In this document: in pieces, positions 56,029 to 63,752 of the stretch
Layout of the letters: each line of letters starts with the position of its first letter
How positions within the stretch are numbered: the stretch's first letter is position 1
Source of the DNA: a bacterium
GTDB lineage: Bacteria > Vulcanimicrobiota > Xenobia > Xenobiales > JADMJV01
DNA: 64,000 nt
Direction of reading: 5' to 3'
Assembly (NCBI GenBank): GCA_030149525.1
Contig: JASBRJ010000184.1
Span: 1-64,000 of the forward strand
Notes under the pieces: generated by a model
Databases searched by the model: none
Seen by the model: the letters and a program-made list of their open reading frames with translations, nothing else
What the model was told of the DNA's origin: nothing
Position numbers and translations under genes: made by a program

Positions 56029-57201
56029 TCACTCTTTGAAGGAGGGAAATATTGCGAAAATCTTTCCCTCCAGGGTGGCGACAACCACCAGATTGTCAAA
56101 AACCTTGAGGGTAAAAGGTTCTCCCACGACTGGAAGAATTGAGGTATGGAAACGGTTTTGGCTGTCAAGTTTCAGCAGATGCTCTCGGCACAGTACCCAG
56201 TAGGAGTTACTAATAGTGTCGAAGGCGGGAGGAGCGACGGCGTCGCTGGGGAGGGGCAGAACTTCCAGGGGCGTTCCTGTTTCCTGGTCGAAGATGGTCA
56301 CCTGGTGCCTCATCAATATCAAGACGGCGTTCTTGCCTTCCCAGGTTATGAGGGTGGGGAGAGCCAGGAGCTGAGATTCCGAGCTAAATAAGTCGGAGGC
56401 GGTCTTGATTCGCCGTTGCCAGGTTGTCTTGCCGGTGTCGAATTGGAAAGACTCGATGAGGCCGGGAAGCTGAACACTGACGATCCGGCTCGCGTCCTTA
56501 TTGAGAGTTGCGCCGAGCATTTCTCGACTCTGCCCGTAAGTTCTCTCCAAGGCCCCGTTCCGGCCCATCAGACTGTCGGTCCGAACTTTTAGGTTTGTGG
56601 GGTCGACCCGGCTCAAGCGCCCGGACTGATCCAGGTAGGCCAGATTTTGGTAACTTCCCCTGACGGGAACGGCCACGGCTTTTCTCTGTCCCCAGCTGTT
56701 ATTTAAGCGAGTGCGGTTCTGCACGACCCCTTTGGAGTCAATTTTTCTCAACCAGCCCAGGCGAGAGAATGTGAACAAATGATTGTCAAAGAATTTCGTG
56801 GGAGATATCGGGTAATCCAAAGATTCCGGTTCTCTCAATTCCCAGATAGAACGTCCACTTTCGATTTTCAAAGCCCAGATGGTTCCCTGGTCTCCTTCCA
56901 TCACAACGGCCTCTGTGAGAGGGAGAGGCACAAAGGGAAATCGTTCGGAGAAAGTTCTTTTCCACTTTTCTTCTCCGGATTTGAGATTGAGAACTCGGAC
57001 CCGATTGGCGAAGGGGCTGGAGACAAGAAGGCCCGTTTTATCGGCCTCTGTGCCCAGAAAGGTGAGGTTGGGTCGCTCTCCTACACCCCCTTGGGACCAG
57101 ACAATTTCTTGCCCTAAAGTTAGCTGAGACAGAAACAAAAGGAACGAAAAGAGGTAGATACATGATGAAATAGAATATTTTTCACGCAAAATTGAATTCA
57201 C
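56029..57201 (-). CDS. Exported PQQ-like beta-propeller protein (BamB-like candidate)
   Basis: 390 residues, GTG start. A signal peptide (CIYLFSFLLFLSQLTLGQ) is followed by about seven propeller blades with the W-x-x-x-L and L-x-x-x-x-G-x-x-x-W motifs of the PQQ-binding-like fold (LNLKSGEEKWKRTF, LKIESGRSIWELRE, FDTGKTTWQRRIK, DQETGTPLEV). It is divergent from bamA, separated by about 170 bases with inverted repeats, as BamB-like proteins in some diderms. The lipobox of classical BamB is absent, so a periplasmic soluble form is expected. Assignment to BamB is inferred from fold and context. Confidence 0.7.
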   Translation of the reverse strand: MNSILREKYSISSCIYLFSFLLFLSQLTLGQEIVWSQGGVGERPNLTFLGTEADKTGLLVSSPFANRVRVLNLKSGEEKWKRTFSERFPFVPLPLTEAVVMEGDQGTIWALKIESGRSIWELREPESLDYPISPTKFFDNHLFTFSRLGWLRKIDSKGVVQNRTRLNNSWGQRKAVAVPVRGSYQNLAYLDQSGRLSRVDPTNLKVRTDSLMGRNGALERTYGQSREMLGATLNKDASRIVSVQLPGLIESFQFDTGKTTWQRRIKTASDLFSSESQLLALPTLITWEGKNAVLILMRHQVTIFDQETGTPLEVLPLPSDAVAPPAFDTISNSYWVLCREHLLKLDSQNRFHTSILPVVGEPFTLKVFDNLVVVATLEGKIFAIFPSFKE

Positions 57202-57231
57202 GGCTTAGAGTTCCGAAAGTTGGGTAAGAAC

Positions 57232-57270
57232 CCTTGTGTCCACAAGGCAGAGTCTGGAGAACGTATGTTC
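57232..57270. promoter_or_regulatory. Inverted repeats in the bamB-like/bamA divergent region
   Basis: CCTTGTG (57232-57238) and CACAAGG (57241-57247) form a perfect 7-base inverted repeat with a 2-base centre. GAACGTATGTTC (57259-57270) is a 12-base site with perfect GAAC/GTTC arms that fits the core of the Firmicutes-type LexA/DinR box. Both lie between two divergent starts. No LexA gene is in view; either may be an operator for envelope control. Prediction by eye. Confidence 0.35.
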
Positions 57271-57369
57271 GGGCTTGATTACCCGGGTCGGGATCTCTAG
57301 AATGGGCGAAATATTTGACAAAGCAATCGGGTTGGGTTGGGTACCTTCTGGTTGTTCGGAGGTGCTCGC

Positions 57370-59736
57370 ATGAGCAAACGTTGGGTTAAATTATCTCGGG
57401 GGGTCCTGATCGGAACACTGATTCTGGTTGGAACTGGATCTGTTTCCGCTGAGGGCGAGTCTGGTCAGGCTCCCAAGGCGGTCGTGGAGAAAGTTCAGGA
57501 AGTGGTGCAGGACAGGCCGCCGGCGACCCCTGTGGAGGTCGTCATCCGCCAAGGCGGGGAAGTGGCCGACCGCAACGAGGTTTCGGAGCAGCCGAAAACG
57601 ACCGCTCCCAAGAGTGGCGTCACCGAGGCGCTGGAAAGCGACACCGTCGATTTGGTGGATGCTCTCACCGGTGCTCAGTTGGCCCAAGAGGAAAAGCCTG
57701 AGCCCCCTAAAGCCGAGGGCAACAGCGAGAAGGTTGAAGAGCAACCCGCTGAAGCTCAGCCGGAGAAGGCTCAGCCCGAGAAGGCCGACGAGCAGCCCCC
57801 TGAAGATGTGGAACCTGCAGAGGAAGTCGAGGAGCCCTCTCAGCCAACCCGAGAGCCCGTCGGTCCACCGCCCATCGTCAATATCGAGGTGGAAGGCAAC
57901 AAAAGTGTTCCTTCCCAAGCGATTCTAGAGGTGGTGTCTACCCGAATCGGTGACCCCCTTCTCGAACCCCGCCTCCGTCGCGATCTACAGGCGATTTTCG
58001 ACCTCGGGTACTTTACCGACGTGCGCTTTGCGACTCCCGCGGCTCCCGGCGGTCTGAGACTGGTCTTCCGGGTTCTTGAGAACCCGGTGGTAGAATCGGT
58101 GGAGTTCCGCGGCAACGAAGTTGTTGACGGCACCAAGCTGAGAAGTGTCATGGATACGGAGACCGGCCAGATCCTCAACACCCGGACTATTCACAGCGAC
58201 ATTCAGGCCATTAACCAGTACTACAACGAAGAACTGGGCTATATGCGAAAGCCCACTCACGTCACCGACGTGGCCTTCAACAACGGCCGCCTGGTTCTGA
58301 CGGTTGTGGACGGCATCGTGGTTTCCGATGTTGAAGTGAAGGGTGTCACTGTCTTCGAACAAGAGAAAGTGGCCTCCATGATCCGAGCTGAGTCGGGAGA
58401 CCTTTTCAACCGCAAAGAACTTCAGGAAGACCTCACCAAGGTGAGTGAACTCTACGAAAAGGGTGACTGGGTTCTCGACGATGTGGAGCCCACCATCGAC
58501 GCAGAGACCGGAAAGCTGACCATCGATGTGGTGGAAGCGGAAGTGGAAGAGATTCGAGTTGAAGGTAACACCAAAACTCGTACCGCCACTATTCTTCGCA
58601 ACTTGCGTACCAAGCCCGGCACGGTGCTCAACCGTCGTCGCTTCCAGAAAGACCTGGAGCGCCTCAATAACCTCGGCTACTTCCGAAAAGTTGAGCCCGA
58701 TCCCCAGCGAGGTAGCGAGCGGGGCAAGGTGATCCTGGTTCTTGATGTTCAAGAGGAAAAAACCGGTCTTGCGACCATCGGTGTCGGTTACGCCGGTGGT
58801 GGTTCCTCCGGTATCCGTTCCGGTGTGACCGGCGCTATCTCCTACTCCGACCGCAACCTGTTCGGTGAGGGCAAAAACGTTTCCGTCTCCTGGCAGCGTG
58901 GTGCTCAGATCTCGAGTATCGGTGTGTCTTACCTGGACCCGGCTATCAACGGCAACCAGGACAGCATCGGAGTCTCCCTCTTTAAGAACGACGTGGACGG
59001 CCTGCGACAACCGATCATCGTGAACGGCCAGCAGGAGTTCGCCTTCTACGACGACTCTCGAATCGGTGGCTCGGTGACCTACGGACGACCTCTCAACGAT
59101 GATTTGCGGGTGTTTGGAACCCTGCGACACGAGACCATCGAGATCACTCAGGACTCCCAATCACTTTTCACTCCCGTGGGATTGGGTACAGGTAATCTGA
59201 ACTCGGTGGGCGTTTCGGCTCTGTACGACACTCGAGACGACATTTTCAACCCTCACGTAGGTTCGTTTGCCAACGGCTCGGTCAACGTGGCGGGACTCGG
59301 TGGAGACTTCAACTTCACCAAGTACACACTGGAAGGTCGTCATTATGTGCCGCTGAGCAAGCGACAGACCCTGGCTCTTCGGGCCTGGGGTGGTGTTGTG
59401 ACCGGCGACGCGCCGATCACCGAGTTTTTCTTCGCAGGTGGTCCCGACACGCTTCGGGGTTATCAGCAAAACAGATTTTTCGGAACCCGATTCTTCGTGG
59501 GTAACGTGGAGTACCGTTTTCCGATTGCAAATATCAAGTTTCTCCGAGGAGCTGTGTTCGCCGACGCGGGTACGGCGTTCTCTCAGGGTGACAACGTCAA
59601 TAATAGATTGTTTTACGATGCAGGTGTCGGTCTGCGCATCACCTTCCCCGCGCTGGGTCTGGGCGTTATCCGCCTCGACTACGCCATCGGGGAAGATGGA
59701 GGCAGAACCCAGATCGGTATCGGTCAGTCGTTCTAA
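57370..59736 (+). CDS. bamA: Outer-membrane protein assembly factor BamA
   Basis: 788 residues from ATG 57370, with GGAGGT seven bases upstream; the upstream TTG-type start at 57337 is rejected. Signal peptide (RGVLIGTLILVGTGSVSAEG), a Pro/Glu-rich linker of about 130 residues (EKPEPPKAEGNSEKVEEQ), then four POTRA domains beginning IVNIEVEGNKSVPSQAILEV, VVESVEFRGNEVVDGTKLRS, VVSDVEVKGVTVFEQEKVAS and VEEIRVEGNTKTRTATIL. The 16-strand barrel has the lid-lock GGPDTLRGYQQNRFFG motif and ends in Phe. It folds beta-barrel proteins into the outer membrane. The acidic linker before POTRA1 is unusual. It heads a row of Skp-like lipoprotein genes. Confidence 0.95.
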   Translation: MSKRWVKLSRGVLIGTLILVGTGSVSAEGESGQAPKAVVEKVQEVVQDRPPATPVEVVIRQGGEVADRNEVSEQPKTTAPKSGVTEALESDTVDLVDALTGAQLAQEEKPEPPKAEGNSEKVEEQPAEAQPEKAQPEKADEQPPEDVEPAEEVEEPSQPTREPVGPPPIVNIEVEGNKSVPSQAILEVVSTRIGDPLLEPRLRRDLQAIFDLGYFTDVRFATPAAPGGLRLVFRVLENPVVESVEFRGNEVVDGTKLRSVMDTETGQILNTRTIHSDIQAINQYYNEELGYMRKPTHVTDVAFNNGRLVLTVVDGIVVSDVEVKGVTVFEQEKVASMIRAESGDLFNRKELQEDLTKVSELYEKGDWVLDDVEPTIDAETGKLTIDVVEAEVEEIRVEGNTKTRTATILRNLRTKPGTVLNRRRFQKDLERLNNLGYFRKVEPDPQRGSERGKVILVLDVQEEKTGLATIGVGYAGGGSSGIRSGVTGAISYSDRNLFGEGKNVSVSWQRGAQISSIGVSYLDPAINGNQDSIGVSLFKNDVDGLRQPIIVNGQQEFAFYDDSRIGGSVTYGRPLNDDLRVFGTLRHETIEITQDSQSLFTPVGLGTGNLNSVGVSALYDTRDDIFNPHVGSFANGSVNVAGLGGDFNFTKYTLEGRHYVPLSKRQTLALRAWGGVVTGDAPITEFFFAGGPDTLRGYQQNRFFGTRFFVGNVEYRFPIANIKFLRGAVFADAGTAFSQGDNVNNRLFYDAGVGLRITFPALGLGVIRLDYAIGEDGGRTQIGIGQSF

Positions 59737-59763
59737 AATTCTAAGAATTTTGAGAGCGTGAAG

Positions 59764-59808
59764 GCCCACTGCGAAACATAATCACCCTGGAGGTGGTTTT
59801 CAGTGGGC
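59764..59808 (+). ncRNA. Nested hairpin between bamA and the first ompH-like gene
   Basis: GCCCACTG (59764-59771) pairs perfectly with CAGTGGGC (59801-59808), and CACC (59783-59786) with GGTG (59792-59795) inside it, extended by wobble pairs. The 8-bp GC-rich outer stem is stable. It follows a shorter A+T-rich palindrome after the bamA stop and precedes GGAGG and the ATG at 59832. It could set the ratio of BamA to chaperone synthesis or protect an mRNA end; this is inferred. Confidence 0.4.
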
Positions 59809-59831
59809 AAGGTTTGGAGGATTTAAGTCTG

Positions 59832-60740
59832 ATGAGTTTGAGAAATATGGCCGCAGCGGCAGTGCTGGGATTCGGCCTTCTGCTGGGCGCAGCAGGATGT
59901 AACGGTGAGAAGGCGCCGGTAAAGAAGGTGGCTTCCATAGACGAATCCACCATCTACTCCATGGAGATGTTCACCAACGCCGAGAAGGAACTCGATGAGT
60001 GGACCAAGGCGGAGTTGGAAAAGCGTCGCATAGAGGTTGAGAAGAAGTCGGACAAAGAGAAGGCTGAAGCTCTCAAGCAATTTCAGGCCGAGTTGGAGAT
60101 TAAGACCAACGAGAAACTGAACCCCCTCAAAGAGAAAGCTCGCGCCGCCGTGGCTCGCGCTGCCGCCGACAAAGGCGTGACGGTGGTTTTGGATAAGAAA
60201 ATCATCGTTTACGGCGTTCCCGACATCACTGAAGATGTGAAGACTCTCATCAGCTCCGGTCAGGAGCTCACTTACCCGGAAGACAAAGAGGAAGAGATCA
60301 AGAAGGCTCCCATCGGATACTTCGATCAGCAGATCGTCCGCAACCTCAAGGTTTTCAAAGAAGCGGAACTGGAACTTGTGCAGGAGCGCAACCGCCTCCT
60401 CACCACTCTGAGGGAAGAGATTGAGAAGGCCCAAAAAGAGGGCAAGGAGCCAAGCCCCGCTGAGATTCAGGCCCTGCAGAAGCAGATCGAAGCTCGCCTT
60501 CAGTCGCTGCAGCAGCAGAAGATGGCACCACTCATGAAAGCGGTCACCGATTCTGTTGAAAAAGTGGCCAAACAGGAGAATCTTTCTCTCGTTCTCGACA
60601 CTCAGCATGTTATGTACGGTGGTCGTAACCTCACCGAACTGGTGGTGGACAGCTTCCTCAAGGAAGTTTCCGAGAAAAAGAATCAAAAAGACGACAACGA
60701 GCCGGTAGCGAAAGCCACTCCCCAACCTGAAGGTGAGTAA
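59832..60740 (+). CDS. OmpH/Skp-like lipoprotein 1 (tandem domain)
   Basis: 302 residues from ATG 59832 (GGAGG eleven bases upstream). Lipobox VLGFGLLLGAAGC. Two Skp-like units follow, each a helical coiled coil ending in a strand-turn motif: KGVTVVLDKKIIVYGVPDIT and ENLSLVLDTQHVMYGGRNLT, the V-V-L-D...V-Y-G-x...D-I/L-T terminal motif of OmpH. The family is normally about 160 residues and soluble, so both the duplication and the lipid anchor are unusual. It should hold unfolded outer-membrane proteins for BamA at the membrane surface (inference). Confidence 0.88.
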   Translation: MSLRNMAAAAVLGFGLLLGAAGCNGEKAPVKKVASIDESTIYSMEMFTNAEKELDEWTKAELEKRRIEVEKKSDKEKAEALKQFQAELEIKTNEKLNPLKEKARAAVARAAADKGVTVVLDKKIIVYGVPDITEDVKTLISSGQELTYPEDKEEEIKKAPIGYFDQQIVRNLKVFKEAELELVQERNRLLTTLREEIEKAQKEGKEPSPAEIQALQKQIEARLQSLQQQKMAPLMKAVTDSVEKVAKQENLSLVLDTQHVMYGGRNLTELVVDSFLKEVSEKKNQKDDNEPVAKATPQPEGE

Positions 60741-60742
60741 AA

Positions 60743-62170
60743 ATGGCTCGCTTGACTTATCGCGGGGGATTAGCCCCGAAGCTTGCCGCCGGGCTCCTCT
60801 GTTTGGGCCTGGTGGTGGGCTGTGAAAACAACAAAGCCGAGGTAGACCCCCTTGAGGGCTACCGTGTGGCGACCGTAGATACCCTGACTCTCATGGAGCT
60901 GCATCCCGACTTCTCCAAGTTGGAACAGCTCAATCAGAAGGTAGCCGAGCTTCAGCAAGAGCGAATCAAGATCGAAGGCCAGGCCCGAGAGAAGCTCATT
61001 ACCGAGGGTGGCGATGAGATGGCCAAAGCCATCGAGCAGGCTAAGAAGAAGCTTGAAGCCGAACGCGCCGGCGTGGAGGCTGAGATCGCTGCTCTTTCCA
61101 ACCGGCTGAAAGCGCAGATCGAATCCGAAATGCGCGGAATCCAGGCCGGGATGGAAAAAGAGCTTGAAGGCGAGGTGGCCAAGCTCAAGGGCAGCCTGCC
61201 TAAACAGACCGAGGCTCCGCCTCTCGACGCCAATATCGAAGGCCAGGTCAAAGACTACATGCAGAACTTGATGCTGGTTCGTGAGCGGAACCTGGCTGCT
61301 AAGCGATTAGAGCTGGAAAAAAGTGTGGGGGACAGGATTGCGGCTAAGAAGGCCGAGGTTGACGGTCAATTGGCGGCCTTCGAGGCGGAGTTAGCCGGAC
61401 GCTATCAGAGTGAACGTCTCAACCTCCAACTGACTGCCCAGAACTCCACCGACGAAGATGCCAAAGCCCAAGCGGAAGTCCGACTGGGGGAGATCGCCAA
61501 TGAAATCGAGCAGGCGAAATCCGCTAAGCGCCAGGAGCTGGAAGGCGGGTATGCTGCGGTTCGAGCCGAGGAAACGGCTCAGCTCCAAGAGCAGCTGAAA
61601 GCTTACCAGCAAAAACTTGATGCCGAAGTGGCGCAAAAAGTGGATCAGAAGCGACGGGAAATCGGGTTGCCTTCCAGTCAGCCGGTGGCGGCAGCGACCA
61701 ACTCCGGACCGCCCCCAGAGATCCAGCAGAAGATTGACGAACTGCAGGCTAGGATGAGATCGCAGTTGGCGGCTCGTCAGGCTCAGCTCAAAGGACAGTT
61801 GGAAGCCAAGATGGAGCAGTCGCGCAAACATCTTGAGGCGAAGCAGCAGCAGGTTGAGGAAGAGCTCCAGAAGCTTGAAATCGACATCCAGAAACGGATC
61901 GCTACGAGCATGAAGAATCTTCCTGAAGACGTGCAGAAGCGCATGACGGAAGTGGAAGAAGAGATCAAAACGGTTACCGAAGAGAGCAAAAAGCTCATGC
62001 AGGCCATGCGTGAGGATATCAACGGCGCGGTGGCCGGCATAGCTGAGAAGAAGAATGAGGAGATGGTTTTGGGGCTGACTCCCGAGCGAACTTCTTTCTA
62101 CAAAGATCCCAGCTTCACCGACCTCACCGACCTCGCCCAAGTGCGCGTTCAACAATTGGAGAAGAAATGA
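60743..62170 (+). CDS. OmpH/Skp-like coiled-coil lipoprotein 2 (long)
   Basis: 475 residues, ATG 60743 two bases after the preceding stop. Lipobox LGLVVGC. The start resembles OmpH (YRVATVDTLTLMELHPDF), then nearly 350 residues of heptad-rich coiled coil (QEELQ, KAEVDGQLAAFEAELAGR, ARQAQLKGQLEAKMEQSR), much longer than Skp. A short tail ends in TDLTDLAQVRVQQLEKK. It is a periplasmic, membrane-tethered coiled-coil chaperone or spacer. It overlaps the next gene by 4 bases (ATGA). Confidence 0.82.
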   Translation: MARLTYRGGLAPKLAAGLLCLGLVVGCENNKAEVDPLEGYRVATVDTLTLMELHPDFSKLEQLNQKVAELQQERIKIEGQAREKLITEGGDEMAKAIEQAKKKLEAERAGVEAEIAALSNRLKAQIESEMRGIQAGMEKELEGEVAKLKGSLPKQTEAPPLDANIEGQVKDYMQNLMLVRERNLAAKRLELEKSVGDRIAAKKAEVDGQLAAFEAELAGRYQSERLNLQLTAQNSTDEDAKAQAEVRLGEIANEIEQAKSAKRQELEGGYAAVRAEETAQLQEQLKAYQQKLDAEVAQKVDQKRREIGLPSSQPVAAATNSGPPPEIQQKIDELQARMRSQLAARQAQLKGQLEAKMEQSRKHLEAKQQQVEEELQKLEIDIQKRIATSMKNLPEDVQKRMTEVEEEIKTVTEESKKLMQAMREDINGAVAGIAEKKNEEMVLGLTPERTSFYKDPSFTDLTDLAQVRVQQLEKK

Positions 62171-62685
62171 TGAAAAACCGACTAGCGACCATAGCTCTGG
62201 CAGTGGGTCTTGCTGCTGCGGTGTTTCTGCCGGGATGCCAGCCTGAAGACGGCGGAAGAATCTCGGTGGGGAAAGTGGATACGGCCGTTCTTTTGAAGGA
62301 CGACCCGGACTACCAGAGTCTCTCCATCGACTACCTCAAGGAACAAACCGATATTCGGAAGTCCTTTGTGGATCGGATGAAACAGGCCAAAAACGACGAG
62401 AAAAAGCTTCAGACGATTCAGGAAGACTACATCAAGACTCAACAGAAGTTCAACGATAAGTGGAAGCAAAAGACTGTCGATTTTATCAAGACTCGTCACG
62501 CTTCCATTCAGGACACCGCCGCTGAGATCGCCAAGCGAAAAGATATCGACATGGTGGTCATCGATAGCAAAGAGTATCCCACCGTGGAGTGGGGTGGGGT
62601 TGATATGACCAAGGACATGGCTTTGGCCATCAGCTCCAACGGTGGTGCGCAACCCCAGGCTTCCGGGACGCCCGAGGGAGAATAA
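62167..62685 (+). CDS. OmpH/Skp-like lipoprotein 3
   Basis: 172 residues, typical Skp length. Lipobox VFLPGC after a signal helix (ATIALAVGLAAAVFLPGC). A helical arm (KQAKNDEKKLQTIQEDYIKT, QQKFNDKWKQKTVDFIK) leads to AAEIAKRKDIDMVVIDSKEY, PTVEWGGVDMTKDMALAIS, the OmpH terminal motif. It is coupled to the gene before it by a 4-base overlap and to the next at 2 bases. Confidence 0.86.
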   Translation: MMKNRLATIALAVGLAAAVFLPGCQPEDGGRISVGKVDTAVLLKDDPDYQSLSIDYLKEQTDIRKSFVDRMKQAKNDEKKLQTIQEDYIKTQQKFNDKWKQKTVDFIKTRHASIQDTAAEIAKRKDIDMVVIDSKEYPTVEWGGVDMTKDMALAISSNGGAQPQASGTPEGE

Positions 62686-62687
62686 CC

Positions 62688-63140
62688 TTGAGTCGTGCAA
62701 AAGCTATAGTGTTGGCCTTGGGTGCGGCTTGCTCCTTACTGGCGGGCTGCGACAATGCCGACAAAGAGCCCCAGAAGCTTAAGGTGGCTACGGTAGATAT
62801 CATGAGGGTCATGGAAGAACGACCGGAGACGGTCGCCATTCGCTTGGATTGGGCCAGCCAGCGAGGTGACACCGCCATGAAAATCTCCAACGTCAAGAGT
62901 GAAGAAGAGGCCGAGACTCTGCGAAAGCAGATTGAAAAGCGCTCCGCAGATTGGCAGAAGCGAGTGGACGCTTTTATGGAAGACTCCATTAAAAAGGTGG
63001 AAAAATCCACCGCTGAAATCGCCAGAGAGCGTGGCTTGGATATCGTGGTGGTAGACAATCCTCTCACCCGAACCGTGAAATATCGTGACGGAGAAGACAT
63101 CACTCTCGACGTTTCGGTCAAGATTCAGAATGAGCAGTGA
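62688..63140 (+). CDS. OmpH/Skp-like lipoprotein 4
   Basis: 150 residues, TTG start. Lipobox CSLLAGC following a signal helix. OmpH marks: KLKVATVDIMRVMEERPETV at the start, a helical arm with RKQIEKRSADWQKRVDAFME, and AEIARERGLDIVVVDNPLTR, TVKYRDGEDITLDVSVKI at the end. It is the last and shortest of four tandem copies; the next gene's start overlaps it by 11 bases. Confidence 0.86.
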   Translation: MSRAKAIVLALGAACSLLAGCDNADKEPQKLKVATVDIMRVMEERPETVAIRLDWASQRGDTAMKISNVKSEEEAETLRKQIEKRSADWQKRVDAFMEDSIKKVEKSTAEIARERGLDIVVVDNPLTRTVKYRDGEDITLDVSVKIQNEQ

Positions 63141-63738
63141 GTCGCAGTACATAGACCCCTCGGCCTACGTCGCGTCCTCGGCCCAACTGGGCCCGGGAGT
63201 TCAGATTCATCCCTTCGCTTTTATAGGTGAAGGAGTGAAGATCGGTGCAGACACGGTCATCGGGCCCGGTGCCGTGTTGCTCGACGGCAGTGTGGTGGGG
63301 GAGAATTGCGTGATCGCACCCGAGGCCGTCGTGGGGAGCCGCGGATTTGGATACGTGTTCGACGGTAAGCAGCATGTGCGCATTCCCCAGGTGGGTCGGG
63401 TGGTGATAGGCGATGGGACCGAGATCGGTCCTGCCACCTGCATCGACCGAGCCGCTCTCGACGAGACGTCTATCGGAAGCGATTGCCGGCTGGGAGCCCT
63501 CATCCAAGTGGCTCACAATTGTCAGATCGGTGATGATTGCCATATCGGTTCCGGTTCCGGTCTAGCCGGGAGCACCAGGATCGGTCGAGGCGCCCGCTTC
63601 GGAAAGCGAGTTGGCACGGCCGGTCATTCCCATTATGGAGAGAACGTCCGAGCCGACGATCTGGCTGGAATGACAAAGACGAGGATCCCCGCCGACACTC
63701 ATTGGGCCGGGTATCCCGCACGACAGGTAAAAGGTTAG
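63130..63738 (+). CDS. LpxD-like UDP-3-O-acylglucosamine N-acyltransferase, short form
   Basis: 202 residues from ATG 63130. The protein is nearly all left-handed beta-helix, with hexapeptide repeats (VQIHPFAFIGEGVKIGADTV, VIGDGTEIGPATCIDRAALD). LGALIQVAHNCQIGDDCHIG includes the catalytic-type His of LpxD, and GRVVIGDGTEIG, FGKRVGTAGHSHYGEN, NV-RADDLAGMTKTRIPADT and HWAGYPAR fit the C-terminal part. The usual N-terminal uridine-binding domain of about 100 residues is absent. It may be a LpxD-related acyltransferase of lipid A synthesis or a divergent variant. Confidence 0.75.
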   Translation: MSSESQYIDPSAYVASSAQLGPGVQIHPFAFIGEGVKIGADTVIGPGAVLLDGSVVGENCVIAPEAVVGSRGFGYVFDGKQHVRIPQVGRVVIGDGTEIGPATCIDRAALDETSIGSDCRLGALIQVAHNCQIGDDCHIGSGSGLAGSTRIGRGARFGKRVGTAGHSHYGENVRADDLAGMTKTRIPADTHWAGYPARQVKG

Positions 63739-63752
63739 GAAAGTCTGATTTA

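Noticed and set aside
57337-57369. Upstream in-frame start for bamA
   Set aside because: The ATG at 57370 has GGAGGT at ideal distance and begins a proper signal peptide; the longer form does not.
57985-59160. 391-codon frame antisense to bamA
   Set aside because: bamA has a full signal peptide, POTRA domains and barrel; the antisense frame is a by-product of its codon use.
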